Assembly: GCF_009765755.1 (NCBI RefSeq)
Contig: NZ_LMUV01000003.1
Location: forward strand, 320,402 to 384,401
Reading direction: 5' to 3'
From: Rhodanobacter sp. L36
Lineage (GTDB): Bacteria > Pseudomonadota > Gammaproteobacteria > Xanthomonadales > Rhodanobacteraceae
Length of the DNA stretch: 64,000 nt
The stretch's first letter is position 1. The number at the start of each line of letters is the position of its first letter. The position numbers were made by a program, and so were the translations under genes. Positions 13,355 through 22,545 of the stretch are shown here, in pieces. The notes below the pieces were generated by a model that saw only the letters and a list, made by a program, of their open reading frames with translations, made no database searches and was not told the origin of the DNA.

Positions 13355-14851
13355 TCAGGCAGCTTCGGCGCTCGCCTTGCGCGGGCCTTCCAGCAACGCC
13401 TTGCGCAGGTGCGCCACGACCAGATCGACCTCGGCGCTGGTCACGCGGAAGTGCGGCGTGAAGCGCAGCGAGTTGGTGCCGCCGTGGATCACGCCGATGC
13501 CGCGCTCGCGCATGTATTCCTCGGTCGAGCCAGCGCCGTAGCATTTGTATTCCGGCGCGAGCTCGCAGGAAAACAGCAGGCCGGTGCCTTGCACCTTGGT
13601 GATCAACCCGCCCAGCTCATTCTTCAGCGCGTTGAGCTTGTCGACGAACTCCTTGCCGCGCTCGCGGATGTTGCTGCGCACGTCGTCGGTCAGTTCATTG
13701 AGCGTGGCCAGCGCCACGTCCAGCGCACGCGGATTCGCGGTCATGGTGTTGCCGTAGATGCCCTTGCGATAGAGCTGCGCGGTGCGGTCGGTAACGGCCA
13801 GCACGGACAACGGATACTGCCCGGCGTTGAGCGCCTTGGAGAAGGTTTCCATATCCGGCGCGGGCAGGTTCTCGAAGCCGGGGTAATCGGTGATCGACAG
13901 CACGCCGTGTGCGCGCAGGCCGGCCTGGATCGAATCGACCATCAGCAGCGTGCCATGCGCTTCGGTAAGCGAGCGCGCGGCCCTGTAGAACTCCGGCGTC
14001 ACCGCGCGACCCGGGTCGCCTTCGCCCATCACCGGCTCGAGGAACATCGCCTCGATGAACCATCCGTGCTTGTCGGCATCGGCGAACACCGCTTCCAGCT
14101 GCGCGACGTCGTACGGCGTCACGGTGATCACGCTGTTTTCGTGGCGATAGCTGGCCAGGTGTTGCTGGTATGCCTTGCGCGAGGAATCCGAATAAAGCGC
14201 GGGCTTGTCGGTGCGGCCGTGGAACGCGCCCTTGACCACCAGCCGCTTGATCGTGCGTTCGGCAAAACGGCCGCCGGCATCGGTCATCGTCTTGGCGTTG
14301 ACGTCGGCGATGCGCGCGGCCAGCGTCACCGACTCGGAGCCCGAGTTCAGGCACATGTAGTGGTGGTACGGGCTGCCGCCGCGGGTGTGGCCGAGCTCGC
14401 GGTTCAACGCGGTGGTGAACTGCAACTGCGCCACGCTCGGTGACATCACGTTGGCCATCACCTGCGGACGCGCCAGCGCATCCAGGATGGGCTGGTCGTT
14501 GTGGCCGAAACCGAGCATGCCGTAGCCGCCGTTGTCGTGCACCACGCGGCCTTTCAGTGTGACGACCCACGGTCCGCGCGCCGAGGCGGGCAGATACGGG
14601 TTGATCGCGTCGTCGGGGTAGAAATTCACAAAGCCCGCCTGCGCCTGGGTCAGCTGGTCGGCTTCGTCAAGCTTCAGGAAGTCGGCCATGTCCGCGCGCA
14701 ATTCACGATGGCGCGTCACCGCTTCGCCGATCGCCTGCACCAGCAGCGGATCGATCGACGCCATGCGTTCGATGCCGGCATCGTCCAGACCGGTCGTGCG
14801 CGGCTTGCCGCCGAACTCGCGCAATTCGCGCAGCTGATTGATGACGCCCAT
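13355..14851 (-). CDS. PLP-dependent class III aminotransferase, substrate unknown
   Basis: The 498-residue protein belongs to the ornithine/4-aminobutyrate aminotransferase superfamily. Visible: NSGSESVTLAARIA (phosphate-binding turn), FHGRTDKPALYS, the acidic cofactor region LLMVDSIQAGLRAHG, and ETFSKALNAGQYP with the likely Schiff-base lysine. The C-terminal end FTPHFRVTSAEVDLVVAHLRKAL is typical. Sequence alone does not discriminate lysine, ornithine or diamine substrates. Start: AGGAGA before ATG at 14851. No pathway partner is adjacent; the ABC/two-component operon is divergent, 322 nt away. Confidence 0.8.
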   Translation of the reverse strand: MGVINQLRELREFGGKPRTTGLDDAGIERMASIDPLLVQAIGEAVTRHRELRADMADFLKLDEADQLTQAQAGFVNFYPDDAINPYLPASARGPWVVTLKGRVVHDNGGYGMLGFGHNDQPILDALARPQVMANVMSPSVAQLQFTTALNRELGHTRGGSPYHHYMCLNSGSESVTLAARIADVNAKTMTDAGGRFAERTIKRLVVKGAFHGRTDKPALYSDSSRKAYQQHLASYRHENSVITVTPYDVAQLEAVFADADKHGWFIEAMFLEPVMGEGDPGRAVTPEFYRAARSLTEAHGTLLMVDSIQAGLRAHGVLSITDYPGFENLPAPDMETFSKALNAGQYPLSVLAVTDRTAQLYRKGIYGNTMTANPRALDVALATLNELTDDVRSNIRERGKEFVDKLNALKNELGGLITKVQGTGLLFSCELAPEYKCYGAGSTEEYMRERGIGVIHGGTNSLRFTPHFRVTSAEVDLVVAHLRKALLEGPRKASAEAA

Positions 14852-15173
14852 GGTGGTTCTCCTTGAAGCCGCGGCGACCTCGCCGGCGTGGTGTGAAAGC
14901 GGGCGGAAAGCGCGCGGGCAACCCGGCGATTCCTCAGTGCTTTCAGTTGGATGCATGGCTCGCTGCGGGCATGCGGCGTGGCCTTATCGCTCACAGGATA
15001 CCTTGCGGCGGATTCGGCCGTAACCCCCTGACCAGCGGTGATTTGGGCGGCAATGCGGCGTGCAAAGGGCCTGGCAAGCATGCGAGTGACGCCTGTCACC
15101 CGCGATGACTGACGCCGGCGACTGCCTCACATCGCGGCCGGCCGTCAGCATGAGCAGCACTGGAGGAAACCAC
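14852..15173. other. 322-bp divergent intergenic region (aminotransferase / ABC operon)
   Basis: No gene is supported. The region must hold the promoters of both the class III aminotransferase and the ABC–DesKR-like operon. The one clear structure is the dyad GTGAC-gcct-GTCAC at 15086–15099, about 75 nt before the ATPase start. It could be an operator for the response regulator encoded downstream. Short frames here lack ribosome-binding sites. Confidence 0.5.
15086..15099. promoter_or_regulatory. Dyad GTGAC-N4-GTCAC upstream of the ABC operon
   Basis: The perfect 5-bp arms GTGAC (15086–15090) and GTCAC (15095–15099) have a 4-nt spacer. The position 75 nt upstream of the first gene suits an operator for an autoregulating response regulator, but a dyad this short could occur by chance. 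Confidence 0.3.
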
Positions 15174-16103
15174 ATGCCGAATACCAACGTTCCCGTTGCC
15201 CGTCTCGCCAGCGCCGTCAAGCGTTATGGCGCCATTACCGCGCTGGATGGCGCCGAGCTGGTCGTGAAGCCGGGCGAATTGCTCGCCTTGCTTGGCCCCA
15301 ATGGCGCCGGCAAGAGCACCGCCATCAGCCTGATGCTCGGGCTGATCCGCCCCGACGCCGGCAGCGTCGAGCTGTTCGGCCAGGACCCGCAGAAGATCGA
15401 AGCGCGTCGGCGCATCGGCGTGATGCTGCAAAGTGCCTTGCTGCCGCCGACCCTGCGCGTGGGCGAACTGCTGCGGTTGACCGCCAGCTATTACCCGGTG
15501 CCGCGCCCGGTGCAGGAAGCCGCCGAACTCGCTGGCGTCGCCGATCTGCTCAAGCGTCCGTACGGCAAGTTGTCCGGCGGCCAGCAGCGTCGCGTGCAAT
15601 TCGCGCTGGCCTTGTGCGGCCGGCCGGAGTTGCTGTTTCTTGACGAGCCGACCGTCGGCATGGACATCGAAGCGCGGCAAAAACTTTGGACGGCTATTCG
15701 CCGATTGATCGCCGAAGGTTGCGCGGTCGTGCTCACCACGCATTACCTCGAAGAAGCCGAAGCGCTGGCCGACCGTGTCTGCGTGATGGCGCATGGCCGC
15801 GTGATCCACGAAGGCACCGTCGACGAATTGCGCGCACGCGTTTCGCTGAAACGCATTCGCTGCATCACCATCACGTCCATCGAAAAAGTAAGCGCGTGGC
15901 CGGACGTCGTCGAAGCGCGGCTGGAAGGCGAGCGTATGCACATCACCACCGCCGAAGCCGAAATCGTGGTGCGCCAGTTGCTCGATGCCGACACGCAACT
16001 GCGCGAACTCGAAGTGCAGCGCGCCGGCCTCGCCGAAGCGTTCACCGAACTTACCCGCGATGCCGAACAAACTCCCACCGCCGACCAGCGCGAGGCTGCC
16101 TGA
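15174..16103 (+). CDS. ABC transporter, ATP-binding protein (ABC-2 type exporter)
   Basis: The 309-residue nucleotide-binding subunit powers an exporter of the DrrA/NatA class. Visible: Walker A GPNGAGKST, Q-loop GVMLQSALLP, signature LSGGQQRR, Walker B LLFLDEPTVGMD and the H-switch TTHYLEEAEALADR. The C-terminal 80 residues form the regulatory extension common in this class. GGAGG precedes the ATG at 15174. The permease begins 2 nt after the stop, and a sensor kinase and regulator complete the operon. The exported compound is unknown. Confidence 0.93.
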   Translation: MPNTNVPVARLASAVKRYGAITALDGAELVVKPGELLALLGPNGAGKSTAISLMLGLIRPDAGSVELFGQDPQKIEARRRIGVMLQSALLPPTLRVGELLRLTASYYPVPRPVQEAAELAGVADLLKRPYGKLSGGQQRRVQFALALCGRPELLFLDEPTVGMDIEARQKLWTAIRRLIAEGCAVVLTTHYLEEAEALADRVCVMAHGRVIHEGTVDELRARVSLKRIRCITITSIEKVSAWPDVVEARLEGERMHITTAEAEIVVRQLLDADTQLRELEVQRAGLAEAFTELTRDAEQTPTADQREAA

Positions 16104-16104
16104 T

Positions 16105-16884
16105 ATGGAAACCGTGATCTCCCTTGTTCCCGCGCAGCCGGTTGCGATGCCGCCCGGTCGCGTGTTCGGCGCGTACGTAGCCGAAGCGCGCAGCGAGTGC
16201 ATCCGTTACATGCGCGCGCCGTCCTTCATCCTGCCGATGCTGCTGTTCTCCACCGTGTTCTACGTGATGTTCGGCGTGCTGCTGAATCACGGTGACGCGT
16301 CGCGTTACCTGCTCGCCAGCTACGGTGCGTTCGGCATCATCGGGCCGGGATTGTTCGGCTTCGGCGTGTCGCTGGCGAGCGAACGCGATGGCGGATTGCT
16401 GACGCTCAAGCGCGCGTTGCCGATGCCTCCGGGCGCCTACCTGCTGGGCAAGATGTCGATGGCGATGATCGCCGCCACGATCGTGATCATGTTGCTTATC
16501 CTGATCGGCATCTTTCTCGCCCACGTGAGCTTGACCGCCACACAGATGCTGGCGTTGATCGTGACGGGCGCCCTCGGCGTGTTGCCGTTCTGCGCGCTGG
16601 GCATGCTGGTCGGCACGCTGGTCAAGGGGCAGGGCGCGCCCGGCCTGCTCAACCTGATCTACCTGCCGATGGCGTTTCTTTCCGGGCTGTGGCTGCCGCT
16701 GTCGATATTGCCGCCGGTGCTGCAGAACACCGCGAAGATCTGGCCGAGCTATCACCTCAACCAGCTCACTCTTGCGGCGGTGGGCTTGAACCACGAACCG
16801 ATCATCGGGCACGTGCTGGTACTGGCCGGCTTCACCGTGGTCTTTCTCTTCCTGGCCACGCGCCGCTTGCGTCGATACGGTTGA
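16105..16884 (+). CDS. ABC-2 type permease
   Basis: The 259-residue integral membrane protein has six predicted helices: about 40–60, 73–95, 118–145, 152–172, 180–200 and 235–252. A loop with SERDGGLLTLKRALPMPPGAYLLGK is a typical ABC-2 membrane-domain segment. It forms the membrane channel for the ATPase encoded 2 nt upstream. The arrangement ATPase–permease–DesK–DesR is common in Gram-negative and Gram-positive bacteria and is thought to respond to membrane state or a peptide/lipid stress. Start: ATG at 16105. Confidence 0.92.
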   Translation: METVISLVPAQPVAMPPGRVFGAYVAEARSECIRYMRAPSFILPMLLFSTVFYVMFGVLLNHGDASRYLLASYGAFGIIGPGLFGFGVSLASERDGGLLTLKRALPMPPGAYLLGKMSMAMIAATIVIMLLILIGIFLAHVSLTATQMLALIVTGALGVLPFCALGMLVGTLVKGQGAPGLLNLIYLPMAFLSGLWLPLSILPPVLQNTAKIWPSYHLNQLTLAAVGLNHEPIIGHVLVLAGFTVVFLFLATRRLRRYG

Positions 16885-16923
16885 AGTAGCATGTCGACGA
16901 TGACGTCAGCAGGAGTGCGCAGC

Positions 16924-18129
16924 ATGTACGAGTCGATTCGCGAATGGTTTCGCCCGGCAGGCGATTCGCTGGTGGCCGGCAGCATGCGCAAGGGCAAGTC
17001 GCCATGGACTGACGCGGTGCACCTGCTGTGGTCGTTCTGGATTTTCGCCACGCCGATCTTCGATCACATGAGCTGGCACTGGGTCGTTTTCACCCTTGCC
17101 AGCTATCCGGTGTTTCTGGTCCTCTACGCAAAATGCTGCGTGGCATCCCGGCGCACGGTGGCGCGCTACGCGCTGGGGCTGGCGGCTTTCAGCATGTTGT
17201 TGATGCCGTGGTATCCCAGCGGCCTGACGTACTTCGTCTACAGCTGCGTGATGCTCGTGAGCTGCCGCCGCAGCCTGAAGCAGAACATGCTGTTACTGGC
17301 CGCACTCAATATGGCCTGCCTGAGCGAAGCGTGGCTGCTGCACTATCCGTGGCAAGCCGTGTTCTCGATCCCGCTGACCACTTTCATCATCGGCTTGATC
17401 GTCAATGCCGAACGCATCAGTGACCAGAAGGAAGCCGAGCTTGCGCTGTCGCACGACGAGGTACGCCGGCTTGCCGCCACTGCCGAGCGCGAGCGCATCG
17501 GCCGCGACCTGCACGACTTGCTCGGTCACACGCTGTCGCTGATCACGCTGAAGCTGGAGCTCTCGCGCAAGCTGATCGATCGCGATGTCGATGCAGCGAG
17601 GCGCGAGATCACCGAAGCGGAAAAAGTGGCGCGTCACGCGCTGGCGGAAGTACGCAGCGCGGTGACCGGCATCCGTGCCACCGACCTTGCGGCTGAATTG
17701 GCATCCGCGCGCCTGCTTCTTGAATCGTCGCGCGTACAGTTTCATTACGAGCGCCCGCCGGTCGATCTGCCGCCGGATATCGAGCGCGGTTTGTCGCTGA
17801 TCCTGCGCGAGGCCGCCACCAATATCGCGCGACACGCCGAAGCGAGTTCGGCAAAGATTGAGATCATTCGAGAGCCTGCCGTGGTGCGCATGCTGATCAG
17901 CGACAACGGCCGCGGCGGTATCGATCACGATGGCAACGGGCTGGCCGGCATGCGTGAACGCGTGCGCGCAGTGAACGGCACGCTGACCATCGAATCGCCG
18001 AAGGGCCGAGGATCTCTGCTGAAGATTTCCGCGCCGGTGCCACTGCTGCGTCTCGTCGAAACATCGCGATCGCCGAACGACCTTTCCGCGAAAGCATCGC
18101 TGGCGACTGTTTCGGGTCCGGCCGCATGA
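16924..18129 (+). CDS. Sensor histidine kinase, DesK/NarL-partner type
   Basis: The 401-residue kinase has an N-terminal membrane part of about four to five hydrophobic segments (residues 28–140), then a cytoplasmic HisKA_3 dimerisation domain with phospho-acceptor histidine in RERIGRDLHDLLGH. The HATPase_c domain has NIARHAEASS (N box), ISDNGRGG (G1) and GLAGMRERV (G2). This layout is that of DesK, a membrane-fluidity sensor in Bacillus; the stimulus here is unknown. AGGAG at 16910 favours the ATG at 16924 over the in-frame ATG at 16891. It overlaps the regulator gene by 4 nt (ATGA). Confidence 0.9.
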   Translation: MYESIREWFRPAGDSLVAGSMRKGKSPWTDAVHLLWSFWIFATPIFDHMSWHWVVFTLASYPVFLVLYAKCCVASRRTVARYALGLAAFSMLLMPWYPSGLTYFVYSCVMLVSCRRSLKQNMLLLAALNMACLSEAWLLHYPWQAVFSIPLTTFIIGLIVNAERISDQKEAELALSHDEVRRLAATAERERIGRDLHDLLGHTLSLITLKLELSRKLIDRDVDAARREITEAEKVARHALAEVRSAVTGIRATDLAAELASARLLLESSRVQFHYERPPVDLPPDIERGLSLILREAATNIARHAEASSAKIEIIREPAVVRMLISDNGRGGIDHDGNGLAGMRERVRAVNGTLTIESPKGRGSLLKISAPVPLLRLVETSRSPNDLSAKASLATVSGPAA

Positions 18130-18728
18130 TCCGCGTGCTTCTGGCCGAGGATCAGGCGATGGTGCGCGGTGCACTTTCCGCATTGCTGAACATGGAATCG
18201 GATATCGAAGTGCTCGGTTCGGCGGCGGATGGCGAAGCCGCATGGCGCGAACTGCAACGATTGAAACCTGACCTGCTGGTCACCGACATCGAGATGCCGG
18301 GGTTGACCGGGTTGGAACTGGCGCAGCGCATCCAGCGTCAGGAGCTGCCGATCAAGGTCGTCATCGTTACCACATTCGCGCGCCCGGGGTTTCTTCGCCG
18401 CGCGCTCGATGCCGGCGTGTCCGGTTACCTGCTCAAGGACGCGCCCGCGGAAAACCTCGCCGAGGCGATGCGCACCGTGCACCGCGGCGGCCGCGCGATC
18501 GATCCGCAGCTCGCGCTGGAAGCGTGGTCAGAAGCCGACCCGCTCAACGATCGCGAACGCCAGGTGCTGCGTCTCGCCGGCGAAGGTCAGTCCGCCGGCG
18601 ACATTGCCACGCAACTGAGCCTCTCGCACGGCACCGTGCGCAATTACCTTTCCGAAGCCATCGGCAAACTCGGCGTCACCAATCGCATTGAAGCGTATCG
18701 GCTGGCCCGACAAAAAGGCTGGCTGTAG
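18126..18728 (+). CDS. Response regulator, NarL/DesR family
   Basis: The 200-residue regulator has a receiver domain (1–120) with acidic pocket AEDQ, phospho-acceptor D54 in VTDIEMPG, and the conserved lysine in LLKDAPAE. A LuxR-type helix-turn-helix follows (about 136–196: LNDRERQVLRLAGEG...ATQLSLSHGTVRNYLSEAIGKLG). It pairs with the kinase, with which it overlaps by 4 nt, and most simply controls its own ABC operon. The dyad at 15086–15099 is a candidate site. Confidence 0.93.
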   Translation: MIRVLLAEDQAMVRGALSALLNMESDIEVLGSAADGEAAWRELQRLKPDLLVTDIEMPGLTGLELAQRIQRQELPIKVVIVTTFARPGFLRRALDAGVSGYLLKDAPAENLAEAMRTVHRGGRAIDPQLALEAWSEADPLNDRERQVLRLAGEGQSAGDIATQLSLSHGTVRNYLSEAIGKLGVTNRIEAYRLARQKGWL

Positions 18729-18820
18729 CGCGCGTCGTGTGCGCCTGAACGTCGAAAGGAAATCGCTGGCTGCAAGCTAGAATGCGCGGATGTCTTTCTG
18801 GGGATGGATGCGGTTTGCCG

Positions 18821-20032
18821 ATGCGCTGGTTTGTCATCCGCCTTGTGGGCGTCGTGCTTTTTTGCATGACGGCGTCGTGCGGCCGTGATTCCGTCGTGCT
18901 GACGCACGATGCGTATATCTGGCAGCGCGAGTGGACGCCGGCGGTGATCGATGCAATGCGCGACAGCGGCGCGGCGATCAGAGCATGGCATGTCCTCGCG
19001 GCGCAGACGGATGCCGATGGACGCCTGCAGGTTTTCCATCCCGATCGCGCCGCATTGCGGATGAGCAACAAGCCGGTGTTGCTGGTCGTGCGCATCGACG
19101 GACAACTGACGCAGTGGGATGAGACGAAGCTGCTGGCCGACACGCAGGCACTTTGGCATGACTGGCAATCGAGTGGCGTGCGCGTCGCCGGGCTGGAGAT
19201 CGATCACGATTGCGGCACCGCGCGACTGCCTGCCTATACGCACTTTCTCTCGGCGCTACGGCCTTTGATGCGTGGCGCAACGTTGTCGATCACCGCGTTG
19301 CCCGCATGGCTGGATTCATCCGCACTGGATGCGCTGCTCGCGCAGGTCGACGAATCGGTGTTGCAGGTGCATGCGGTACGCGATCCGCGCGCGGGCATGT
19401 TCGATGACACGCTCGCGTTGCACTGGGCGAATGCGTATGCGCAACGCAGCGACAAGCCGTTCCGCATCGCGCTGCCGACTTACGGCTCGCGCGTGAGCTG
19501 GGATGCGAACGGCCGCATCGCCAGCGTGCAGAGTGAATCGCCTGTGCTCGACAGTGGCGACGACAGCCGCGAGTTGCTGGCAATGCCGCAGCAGATCGCG
19601 GGTTTCATCGCGCAACTACAGCGCGATCCACCCGCGCATCTGATGGGCATTGCGTGGTTTCGCCTGCCGACCGCGCGGGACGATCGCGCGTGGAGTCTTG
19701 CCACTTGGCTAGCGGTGATCCGGCAGCAACCGTTAAAGAACGATGTGCTGGCTGTCGCGCAGCCGAGCACCACGCCGGGCATGCTCGATCTGCTGCTGCG
19801 CAATCCGGGCGAGCTCGATGCGCCATTGCCGACGCGCGTTTTTCTTCCGCCGGATTGCACGCTGGCCGACGGCATCCAGGGCTATGCGCGTCAAACCGTG
19901 CGCGATGGATCGAACCGCGGCACACTGTCTATCAAACGCCTGCAGCCGGGGTTGCTGCAGGCACATCATCAACGGATTATCGGATGGGCACGCTGTGCCG
20001 CCCAGGGAGTGGAGCTGCATGTCGAACCGTAA
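18821..20032 (+). CDS. DUF3142-type secreted or lipid-anchored protein of unknown function
   Basis: The 403-residue product has a hydrophobic N-terminal segment ending MTASC, an imperfect lipobox, so it is probably exported and perhaps lipid-anchored. The body resembles DUF3142: HDAYIWQREWTP at the start, then GLEIDHDC with D128 and D130 followed by LPAYTHFLSALR. That pattern looks like a strand-end acidic pair in a TIM-barrel hydrolase, though no activity is established. The start at 18821 is preferred to 18782 because it begins the signal sequence. The last 14 nt overlap the next gene, implying coupled expression. Confidence 0.7.
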   Translation: MRWFVIRLVGVVLFCMTASCGRDSVVLTHDAYIWQREWTPAVIDAMRDSGAAIRAWHVLAAQTDADGRLQVFHPDRAALRMSNKPVLLVVRIDGQLTQWDETKLLADTQALWHDWQSSGVRVAGLEIDHDCGTARLPAYTHFLSALRPLMRGATLSITALPAWLDSSALDALLAQVDESVLQVHAVRDPRAGMFDDTLALHWANAYAQRSDKPFRIALPTYGSRVSWDANGRIASVQSESPVLDSGDDSRELLAMPQQIAGFIAQLQRDPPAHLMGIAWFRLPTARDDRAWSLATWLAVIRQQPLKNDVLAVAQPSTTPGMLDLLLRNPGELDAPLPTRVFLPPDCTLADGIQGYARQTVRDGSNRGTLSIKRLQPGLLQAHHQRIIGWARCAAQGVELHVEP

Positions 20033-22442
20033 GCATGTCGTGATCGCGTTGGGGGCATCGCTGGCGGTTGCCGGTGTGGTGTGGGCGTGCGGTCCGGACT
20101 TTCCGAACCAGTTGCTCGACCATCGCGCCGCAACGCTGAAGGCCACGCCGCAGAACAGCTTTGCGTTCGAGGCGAAGCACTTGCTGGTCGCGACCGACAC
20201 CTTGCAGGCGCACGAAACAGGTGACGCGAATTCGGGCGACGCCAAGCCGGAAGATATTGCCAAAGCGCAAGGCCTGACGTTGCAGCAAGAACAGCGTGTG
20301 GATGCGTTGCGCAAGCTCGACGACGGCGACAAGGCCTACGACGAAGGCAAGGACTTGCCCGAGGATTTGCGTCTCTACGTTGCCGGTGCGATGGATTTCA
20401 GTGCCGCGAATCCCGCTTGCCCGGCAAGTGATCCGAGCGCTGCTTCTGCCGCGCCATGCGCGGCGCCGGATGCGAGCAAACTCGATCGTGCGCGTGCGCG
20501 TTTCGAAGCACTGCTGGCGTTGCCGCCCGATCAGGCGAAGCTCCGTTCGACGTGGGCGGCGTACATGCTGGGCCGCATCCACGCCGAACGTGCTGCGACA
20601 TCGGTGACTGATGATGCGGCGTTCAAGAGCGAGCGCGATGCGTCCGCCAGGATGTTTCAGCTTGCGCGCGCACGCGCCATCGCTGGCGCATCGGATACGC
20701 AAGGTTTGGCAGTCGCGAGTTTCGGTGAAGAAGCGCGGCTGTATCTCTACAACGATCAGCAAGCGTGCGACTGGAAGAAGCTGTATGTCGACAGCGATCC
20801 ATGCGGAAAAGGCATCTCGCCGGCCGACCTGAAACACGCCATCGCGCTCTACGCGGCGCAGGCCGGACATGGTTCGGACAGTGCGGTGAATTCGCTGTCC
20901 ACGCTCGCGGCCAATGTGTTGCGCGATGAAGATCGCGCCACCGCGTTGATCGACGGCCCGGTATCGCAACGGTTGCTGGTGTCATACGCGCTGGCGCGCA
21001 TGGGGGGTGACGGCAATACTGGTGTGGAAGCGGGCGACGACACAAACAAGCCGGTCGCGCCGCCGCCCGTGCTCACGGTGCTGGTGGCAGCAATCGAAAA
21101 GCAGGGACTCGATCGCGTGGCCGGTGCCGATCGCCTTGCCGCGCTTGCGTACAGCGTCGGTCGCTACGATCTCGCAACCACGCTGGCAGCCAAGGCGCCG
21201 GGCCCGCTTTCCAGTTGGGTCAAGGCGAAACTGGCGTTGCAGAAAGGTGATCTCGTCGCTGCCGCCGCTGCGTATGCAGATGCGGCAAAAGCTTTCCCGC
21301 AAGCGAACGATCCCAAGCCTTCCATCGAGCCGCTCAACGCGGAACTGATCCTCGGCGAGCAGGGCGTTCTCGCGATCGGACGCGGCGAGTACGTCGATGC
21401 ACTGGGTCATCTCTACGACGCGGCGAACCGAGTGGGCGGCGTCGGCGATGTGTACGACGAGAACGGCGGCACCTACGGCTACAGCGGCGACGTTTCGTAT
21501 ATCGCCGAGCGCGTGCTGACCATCGACGAGCTCAAAGCATTCATCGACGCGCACGTTCCCGCCTCGCCCGCGCCGGCAAAAAGCACCGACAAGGATCACG
21601 CCTACGGCAGTCCGCCGCTGGCGAACAACCTGCGCTGGCTGCTGGCGCGACGCCTCATGCGCGACGGTCGCTACGACGAAGCGCAGGAATATCTTCCGGT
21701 CAGTGGCGATCTGCGTTTCGGTCAAGTCGACCTGCGTGCCAAGGCACGCGAGTACGCCAAGGCCATGCATGACGCTAGCAGCGCGTGGACCGACATCGGC
21801 AAGGCGCAGGCGCGGTATTCGGCGGCAGTGATCGCACGCGAAAACGGCATGGAATTGTTCGGTTTCGAACAGGCGCCTGACTACAACGCACTCGGTGGCA
21901 GCCTCGACGGCGGCGTCGGCCAGGATGCGAAAAGCATGTCGCAGACCTTCGTCACCGATGGTGAGCGCAAACGCTACGCCGACACCGTCGCCAAGCCCGA
22001 TTATCGTTTTCACTATCGCTACCTCGCCGCGGATGACGCGACGGCGGCGGCCGATCTTCTGCCGCCACGTTCGCAGGCGTTTGCCGCGGTGATGTGCAAA
22101 GCCACCGGCTGGATGCTCGAAGGTCCGCCCGATTACAACGACCACTATCAGGGTTACGGCGAGGCGGCATCCACGGCGCCATCCGAACGCGAGCGTCGCA
22201 TCACCGCGTATTACCAGCGCTACGTGACGCAGGGCGCGCATGTCGCCTGGGCGGACAATTTCGGCAGCCAGTGCGAAGCGCCGGACTTCGATCGCGCACG
22301 TGCGTTGCTTCGCCATCAGCGCGTGCTCAAGGCGCGGCATCTGGTGAGGCGTTATCTGTCGCTGGAAATCGGCGGGTTGGTGCTGGTTGTCGGTGTGCTG
22401 GTGGCGTTGGTACTGCGCAGGCGTCGCCGCAGGGTAGCCTGA
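20019..22442 (+). CDS. Large lipoprotein-like envelope protein with C-terminal transmembrane anchor, function unknown
   Basis: The product is 807 residues. The N-terminus has a signal-like segment ending VVWACGPDFPN; C24 could be lipidated. The middle is helical and alanine-rich, with TPR-like stretches (for example SSWVKAKLALQKGDLVAAAAAYADAAKAFP) suggesting a protein-interaction scaffold. Two repeated cysteine-containing segments lie near residues 130–150 and 245–270. The C-terminus is one transmembrane helix (about 782–799) followed by an arginine-rich tail. GGAG precedes the ATG, and the gene overlaps the DUF3142 gene by 14 nt. I do not recognise a named family; the pair probably works together in the envelope. 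Confidence 0.75.
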   Translation: MSNRKHVVIALGASLAVAGVVWACGPDFPNQLLDHRAATLKATPQNSFAFEAKHLLVATDTLQAHETGDANSGDAKPEDIAKAQGLTLQQEQRVDALRKLDDGDKAYDEGKDLPEDLRLYVAGAMDFSAANPACPASDPSAASAAPCAAPDASKLDRARARFEALLALPPDQAKLRSTWAAYMLGRIHAERAATSVTDDAAFKSERDASARMFQLARARAIAGASDTQGLAVASFGEEARLYLYNDQQACDWKKLYVDSDPCGKGISPADLKHAIALYAAQAGHGSDSAVNSLSTLAANVLRDEDRATALIDGPVSQRLLVSYALARMGGDGNTGVEAGDDTNKPVAPPPVLTVLVAAIEKQGLDRVAGADRLAALAYSVGRYDLATTLAAKAPGPLSSWVKAKLALQKGDLVAAAAAYADAAKAFPQANDPKPSIEPLNAELILGEQGVLAIGRGEYVDALGHLYDAANRVGGVGDVYDENGGTYGYSGDVSYIAERVLTIDELKAFIDAHVPASPAPAKSTDKDHAYGSPPLANNLRWLLARRLMRDGRYDEAQEYLPVSGDLRFGQVDLRAKAREYAKAMHDASSAWTDIGKAQARYSAAVIARENGMELFGFEQAPDYNALGGSLDGGVGQDAKSMSQTFVTDGERKRYADTVAKPDYRFHYRYLAADDATAAADLLPPRSQAFAAVMCKATGWMLEGPPDYNDHYQGYGEAASTAPSERERRITAYYQRYVTQGAHVAWADNFGSQCEAPDFDRARALLRHQRVLKARHLVRRYLSLEIGGLVLVVGVLVALVLRRRRRRVA

Positions 22443-22545
22443 GGCTGCCGATGGAAAGCGGCTGGGCGATAATGCGGGTTCGTCCGCATCCGTTTATCGT
22501 GGAGGCGATGTTTCGCGACGGAGCATCGCCCGGAAGTTTCCAGCC

